Source: an uncultured Clostridia bacterium (GTDB lineage: Bacteria; Bacillota; Clostridia; Christensenellales; Borkfalkiaceae). From it: 10,081 nt of DNA. Position numbers and translations under genes: made by a program. Of this stretch, positions 6,296-10,081 are shown one piece after another; position 1 is the stretch's first letter; each line of letters opens with the position of its first letter. A model generated the notes under the pieces. That model ran no database searches. It was not told the DNA's origin and was given only the letters and a program-made list of their open reading frames with translations. The DNA is taken from positions 1 to 10,081 of the forward strand of contig CALWBJ010000078.1 of assembly GCA_944376035.1 (NCBI GenBank), read 5' to 3'.

Positions 6296-7575
6296 TGATA
6301 AAAATCATAGATTACAAAGCCGACTGTGATGGAATTTTTTCACGCTACACCGATAAAGTCAATGTTCAGTCCGCCGTAAGTGAAATAATTGAAAATGTAA
6401 AAAAGAACGGCGATTCCGCCCTTTATGAATATACATTAAAATTCGACGGGGCTGAACTGAATAATCTTGAAGTAGATAAAAGTGAAATAAAGCAAGCGAT
6501 AGAAGAAACTGACAGTGAATTTTTAAAAATTATAAGAATCGCCGCCGAAAACATAAAATCTTTTCACGAAAAGCAAAAACGAGAGGGTTTTTCGATTATT
6601 AACCAGAACGGTATTAAGGTAGGGCAGAGAGTTATACCCATTGAAAAGGTAGGACTTTATGTACCGGGCGGCACAGCCGCATATCCTTCTACCGTACTGA
6701 TGGACGCCATTCCCGCAAAAATAGCAGGATGTGAACAGATTATTATGACTACACCTCCCGATAAAAACGGAAAAATCAGAGCGGAAATCCTTGCCGCGGC
6801 AGATATAGCGGGGGTAGACAGAATTTTTAAAGTAGGAGGGGCCCAGGCGATTGCCGCTCTTGCATACGGAACTGAAAGTATACCAAGCGTATATAAAATA
6901 GTCGGGCCGGGTAACGCCTTTGTCGCTGAGGCTAAAAGACAGGTTTTCGGGAAAGTTGCTATCGATATGATTGCGGGACCAAGCGAGATTCTTATAATTG
7001 CAGATGATAACGCAAATCCCGTTTTTGTAGCGGCGGATATGCTTTCGCAGGCTGAACACGATAAAAACGCAAGCGCTGTTCTGATTACTTTAAGCAAGGA
7101 ATTCGCGTTTGCAGTTTCACAAGAAATAGAAAAACAGATTTCTACACTAAAAAGATATGAAATAGCGAGAGAGTCAATAGACTCCAACGGTAAAATTATA
7201 ATTGCAGAAGATTTAAATCAGGCTATAAATATTTCAAATGAAATTGCCCCCGAGCATCTTGAACTTTGTATTGAAAACGCGGAGAGCAGTTTGGATAAGG
7301 TTAAAAACGCGGGTTCTGTATTTTTAGGGAATTTTTGCCCGGAAGCGCTCGGGGATTATTATGCAGGACCGAATCATACTCTTCCCACGAGCGGTACCGC
7401 TAAATTTTCAAGTCCTCTTTCGGTAGACGATTTTGTCAAAAAAACCCAGTTTATATCCTGTACGGAAAACTGTTTAAAAAAAGTTTGCATGGATATAAAT
7501 GAATTTGCAATAAAAGAAGGGCTGACGGCACACGGTAAAAGTGCCACAATACGATTCGAGGAGTTTGATAAATGA
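6295..7575 (+). CDS. hisD: Histidinol dehydrogenase HisD
   Basis: This 426-residue zinc enzyme catalyses the last two NAD-dependent oxidations, histidinol to histidinal to histidine. Length is typical. By comparison with the well-studied enzyme, zinc ligands are Q252 and H255 (SQAEHD), D354 (GDYYAGPNH) and H413 (TAHGKS), and the catalytic pair is E320-H321 (APEHLEL). The N-terminal signature VPGGTAAYPSTVLMDAIPAKIAGC and the AGPSEILIIAD block are also present. All key residues are intact. The start codon overlaps the hisG stop by one base and is preceded by GGAGG at 6283-6287. Its stop overlaps hisC by four bases (ATGA). Large reading frames on the opposite strand here are shadows. Confidence 0.97.
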   Translation: MIKIIDYKADCDGIFSRYTDKVNVQSAVSEIIENVKKNGDSALYEYTLKFDGAELNNLEVDKSEIKQAIEETDSEFLKIIRIAAENIKSFHEKQKREGFSIINQNGIKVGQRVIPIEKVGLYVPGGTAAYPSTVLMDAIPAKIAGCEQIIMTTPPDKNGKIRAEILAAADIAGVDRIFKVGGAQAIAALAYGTESIPSVYKIVGPGNAFVAEAKRQVFGKVAIDMIAGPSEILIIADDNANPVFVAADMLSQAEHDKNASAVLITLSKEFAFAVSQEIEKQISTLKRYEIARESIDSNGKIIIAEDLNQAINISNEIAPEHLELCIENAESSLDKVKNAGSVFLGNFCPEALGDYYAGPNHTLPTSGTAKFSSPLSVDDFVKKTQFISCTENCLKKVCMDINEFAIKEGLTAHGKSATIRFEEFDK

Positions 7576-8636
7576 GTCGCTTTTTCAGTAGCAAATATAA
7601 GCATTTGTCAGAGTACGTTCCCGGCGAACAACCAAAAGACAAAAAATATATTAAACTTAACACAAACGAATCGCCTTTTCCGCCGTCCGAAAAAGTTATA
7701 AATGCGGTTTTAGAGGCAGCAAGAGGTTTAAATCTATATTGCGATCCCGAATGTTCGGCTCTTACAGAGAGTGTGGCGGAATATTACGGCGTAAACTCCG
7801 AAAACGTATTGATGACAAACGGCTCGGACGAGATCTTAAACTTTGCTTTTTCTGCGTTCGGGGATATTGAGCATCCGTTTGCTTTTCCCGATATTACTTA
7901 CGGCTTTTATCCTGTTTTCGCACGTATGAACGGCGTGCCTTTTGAAACAATTGCGTTAAATGACGATTTTAATGTTGATCCTGACGATTATTGCGGTATA
8001 AACAAAAATGTGGTTATAGCAAATCCTAATGCTCCTACAGGGTTAGTATTATCTTTAAAAGAGATAGAAAAAATTATTGCTTCAAACAAAAATAATGTTA
8101 TAATAATAGATGAGGCATATATAGATTTCGGCGGGGAAAGCAGCATTTCTCTTATAAAAAAATATGATAATCTGTTGGTTTCCCGAACTTTTTCCAAATC
8201 TTTTTCCCTTGCGGGAGGACGTCTCGGATTCGGAGTCGGCTCTGCTGAAATTATAAAAGATTTAAAGAAAATTAAATATTCCACAAATCCTTATAACGTT
8301 AATAGCATGACGCAGAGCGCGGGATTTGCCGCGATGAAAGATGTTAAATATTATATTGATAATTGCAAAGAAATAATAAGAGTTCGTGAAAAATATAAAA
8401 AAGAACTTTCTGCCCGTAATTTTTTCGTTACCGATTCTAGTGCCAATTTTATTTTTGCAAAACACGATAAAATTCCGGGTGCCGTGCTTTATTCAGAACT
8501 CAAAAAAAGAGGCGTTTTGGTAAGACATTTTTCCACAGAAAAAATAAGCAATTTTGTACGAATAACGGTTGGTACGGATGAGCAAATGCAAGCGCTTTTA
8601 AAAAATACTGATATTATTATCGGAGAAAACAGATGA
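7572..8636 (+). CDS. hisC: Histidinol-phosphate aminotransferase HisC
   Basis: This 354-residue PLP-dependent fold-type I aminotransferase converts imidazole-acetol phosphate and glutamate to histidinol phosphate and 2-oxoglutarate. Diagnostic parts are LNTNESPFPPS (29-39), TNGSDE (82-87), NPNAPTG (151-157), DEAYIDF (180-186), the PLP lysine K209 in SRTFSKSFSLAG, R217 in GGRLGFGVG, and the substrate carboxylate/phosphate-binding arginine R330 (FVRITVG). The start overlaps the hisD stop as ATGA, with GAGGAG at 7558-7563. HisC enzymes in some Firmicutes also transaminate aromatic amino acids, so a secondary role there is possible but not shown by the sequence. It ends in an ATGA overlap with hisB. 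Confidence 0.95.
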   Translation: MSRFFSSKYKHLSEYVPGEQPKDKKYIKLNTNESPFPPSEKVINAVLEAARGLNLYCDPECSALTESVAEYYGVNSENVLMTNGSDEILNFAFSAFGDIEHPFAFPDITYGFYPVFARMNGVPFETIALNDDFNVDPDDYCGINKNVVIANPNAPTGLVLSLKEIEKIIASNKNNVIIIDEAYIDFGGESSISLIKKYDNLLVSRTFSKSFSLAGGRLGFGVGSAEIIKDLKKIKYSTNPYNVNSMTQSAGFAAMKDVKYYIDNCKEIIRVREKYKKELSARNFFVTDSSANFIFAKHDKIPGAVLYSELKKRGVLVRHFSTEKISNFVRITVGTDEQMQALLKNTDIIIGENR

Positions 8637-9220
8637 GAAACAGTAAAATAGAAAGAAATACCAAAGAAACCCAAATTTTACTTACGCTTAATATTGACGG
8701 AACGGGAAAATCGGAAATAGACACAGGTTCGGGTTTTCTTGACCACATGCTTACTCTTTTTTCCGCGCATGGAAATTTTGACCTTAATATTAAGTGTATA
8801 GGAGATAAAAATGTAGATTACCACCACTCTGTAGAAGATATAGGTATATGTCTTGGACAGGCTTTCAAAGAGTGCTTGGGAGATAAAAAGGGAGTAAAAC
8901 GTTATGGTGATAAAATTCTTCCTATGGACGAATCTTTAATACTGACGGCGGTGGATTTTTCGGGGAGAAGTTATCTGAATTTCAACGCGCATTTTGAGAG
9001 CGGAAAAGTTGGCGAATTCGATACCGAACTTGTAGAGGAGTTTTTCTTGGGATTTATCAGAAAAGCGGAGGCAACGCTTCATATAGTACAACTTGCAGGA
9101 TCTAATACTCATCACATTATAGAAGGTATTTTCAAATCGGCAGCAAGAAGTATTTCCGAAGCCTGCGAATACGATTCTAAAAATCCGGACAAAATTCCTT
9201 CAACAAAAGGAAGTTTATAA
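8633..9220 (+). CDS. hisB: Imidazoleglycerol-phosphate dehydratase HisB (monofunctional)
   Basis: It dehydrates imidazole glycerol phosphate to imidazole-acetol phosphate. At 195 residues it is the stand-alone dehydratase; the histidinol-phosphate phosphatase domain found in the enterobacterial fusion is absent, so the phosphatase must be encoded elsewhere (for example a PHP-type HisK or HAD enzyme). Metal-binding repeats are intact: FLDHML with H38 (35-40), H46, DYHHSVED with H64, H65 and E68, and THHIIEGIFKSAARS with H160, H161 and E164. The start is the ATGA overlap with hisC, preceded by GGAGA at 8622-8626. A 19-bp gap separates it from hisH. Confidence 0.96.
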   Translation: MRNSKIERNTKETQILLTLNIDGTGKSEIDTGSGFLDHMLTLFSAHGNFDLNIKCIGDKNVDYHHSVEDIGICLGQAFKECLGDKKGVKRYGDKILPMDESLILTAVDFSGRSYLNFNAHFESGKVGEFDTELVEEFFLGFIRKAEATLHIVQLAGSNTHHIIEGIFKSAARSISEACEYDSKNPDKIPSTKGSL

Positions 9221-9239
9221 AACATCAAGGACTATACAG

Positions 9240-9866
9240 ATGATTACTATTGTTGATTACGGCGTGGGAAATCTTTACTCGCTGAAAAGTTCTTTTTCTT
9301 TCATAGGTCAGGAAGTTGAAGTCAGTGGGGACGTTGAGAAAATCTCAGCCGCCTCAAAAATTGTTCTTCCCGGCGTAGGCGCTTTTGCGGACGCGGCGGA
9401 AAAACTCCGTCAAAAAGGTATTGACGAGGTTTTGAAAAGAAAAGCAGAAGAAGGTACGCCGCTTCTGGGAATTTGTCTCGGTATGCAACTTTTGTTTGAT
9501 TACAGTTTGGAATATGGTAATCACCGCGGACTTTCTTTGATAAAAGGTAAAGTTGTTCCAATGAAGGGTTTTATCCCGAACTATTATAAAATTCCGCAGA
9601 TAGGCTGGAACAGTCTTAATTTTCACGGAAGTAAACATCCTATATTTAAATACATTAAAGAAGGCGATTTTGTTTATTTTGTGCATTCCTATTTTGCTAA
9701 ACCTGATAATAAAGAAAATTTGTGCGCAACGACAAATTACGGCGAATCTGTTACGGCGGCGGTAGCAAGCGGAAATGTCGCAGGATGTCAATTCCATCCT
9801 GAAAAGAGCGGGCGTGTAGGATTAGACATATTGCGCGGATTCTGCGAATGGGAGGGTAAAATATGA
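9240..9866 (+). CDS. hisH: Imidazole glycerol phosphate synthase glutamine amidotransferase subunit HisH
   Basis: This 208-residue class I glutamine amidotransferase supplies ammonia to HisF for closing the imidazole ring. The catalytic triad is visible: C79 in GICLGMQLLF, and H186 and E188 in CQFHPEKSG. The oxyanion-strand segment LPGVGAF (43-49) and FVHSYF (147-152) are also typical. The start at 9240 has AAGGA at 9227-9231, a moderate site with eight-base spacing. This is the only gap in the his operon longer than a few bases in the window. The stop overlaps the start of hisA by four bases (ATGA). The HisF partner is not in the window and should lie downstream. Confidence 0.96.
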   Translation: MITIVDYGVGNLYSLKSSFSFIGQEVEVSGDVEKISAASKIVLPGVGAFADAAEKLRQKGIDEVLKRKAEEGTPLLGICLGMQLLFDYSLEYGNHRGLSLIKGKVVPMKGFIPNYYKIPQIGWNSLNFHGSKHPIFKYIKEGDFVYFVHSYFAKPDNKENLCATTNYGESVTAAVASGNVAGCQFHPEKSGRVGLDILRGFCEWEGKI

Positions 9867-10081
9867 TAATTTTTCCTGCCATAGATTTATTCGGGGGTAA
9901 GGCTGTAAGACTTTATAAAGGGGATTATTCGCAAATGACCGTATACAGCGATTCACCGCTTTCTGTCGCGCGTGATTTTCAGGCTTGCGGGGCTAAGTAT
10001 ATTCACCTTGTCGATCTTGAAGGCGCTAAAAAAGGTTCTACTCCGAATATAAGATTTATAAAAGAAATTGTAAATAATACG
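9863..10081 (+). CDS. hisA: ProFAR isomerase HisA, 5' part
   Basis: The first 73 codons of a TIM-barrel isomerase (phosphoribosylformimino-5-aminoimidazole carboxamide ribotide isomerase), cut by the right edge; the family is about 240 residues. The N-terminus MIIFPAIDLFGGKAVRLYKG holds the catalytic aspartate of the first beta strand (D8), and HLVDLEGAKKGS matches the second-strand region. The HisA identity is favoured over the paralogous HisF because HisF begins with a different motif (typically RIIPCLDV). The ATG at 9863 overlaps the hisH stop (ATGA) and GGAGGG lies at 9851-9856. Confidence 0.93.
   Translation, partial: MIIFPAIDLFGGKAVRLYKGDYSQMTVYSDSPLSVARDFQACGAKYIHLVDLEGAKKGSTPNIRFIKEIVNNT

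Noticed and set aside
6523..7187. Two long open frames on the - strand (about 176-178 codons) opposite hisD
   Set aside because: They lie fully inside the well-supported hisD gene, show no recognisable domain and no convincing ribosome binding site; they are shadows of its codon usage.
9354..9797. A 147-codon - strand frame opposite hisH
   Set aside because: It is fully covered by hisH with an intact catalytic triad; the translated product has no family signature.

Overview
The window looks like a chromosomal segment of an anaerobic, low- to moderate-GC Firmicute, most plausibly a Clostridia-type gut or sediment bacterium. The reasons are a ferredoxin-dependent 2-oxoacid oxidoreductase, a short-form HisG paired with HisZ, a monofunctional HisB, strong AAGGAGG-type ribosome binding sites, and tightly packed genes that all lie on the + strand. 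The species cannot be fixed from the sequence alone.

Region 1 (1-4232) is a catabolic or anabolic 2-oxoacid/acyl-CoA cluster. It holds the 3' part of the alpha subunit of a Vor/Kor-type 2-oxoacid:ferredoxin oxidoreductase, the complete beta (TPP and Fe-S) and gamma subunits, an XRE-HTH/cupin regulator, and an AMP-forming acyl-CoA synthetase of the medium-chain/acetyl-CoA synthetase type. The oxidoreductase interconverts a 2-oxoacid and CoA with an acyl-CoA, CO2 and reduced ferredoxin. The synthetase interconverts free acid and acyl-CoA. Together they link 2-oxoacids (branched-chain or aryl, probably amino-acid derived) with free organic acids in either direction. The cupin regulator is a likely local controller.

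Region 2 (4233-4556) is the only long non-coding stretch. It holds a Rho-independent terminator closing the first cluster (4306-4336) and a good sigma-A-type promoter for the next operon (4453-4481). An 8-4-8 imperfect palindrome lies in the spacer of that promoter and looks like an operator. I see no T-box and no His-rich leader peptide.

Region 3 (4557-10081, continuing past the end) is a histidine biosynthesis operon in the order hisZ-hisG-hisD-hisC-hisB-hisH-hisA. Most junctions are 1-4 bp overlaps or very short gaps, with a 19-bp gap before hisH. HisZ and HisG form the regulated first enzyme, HisH is the glutaminase half of IGP synthase, HisB, HisC and HisD do the later steps, and HisA is cut by the window end. 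hisF and hisI/hisE are expected just downstream. All enzymes carry intact diagnostic residues.

I found no mobile element, CRISPR array, tRNA or rRNA, and no evidence of a novel system. The points most worth a second look are the putative his operator and the regulator/synthetase module attached to the oxidoreductase genes.
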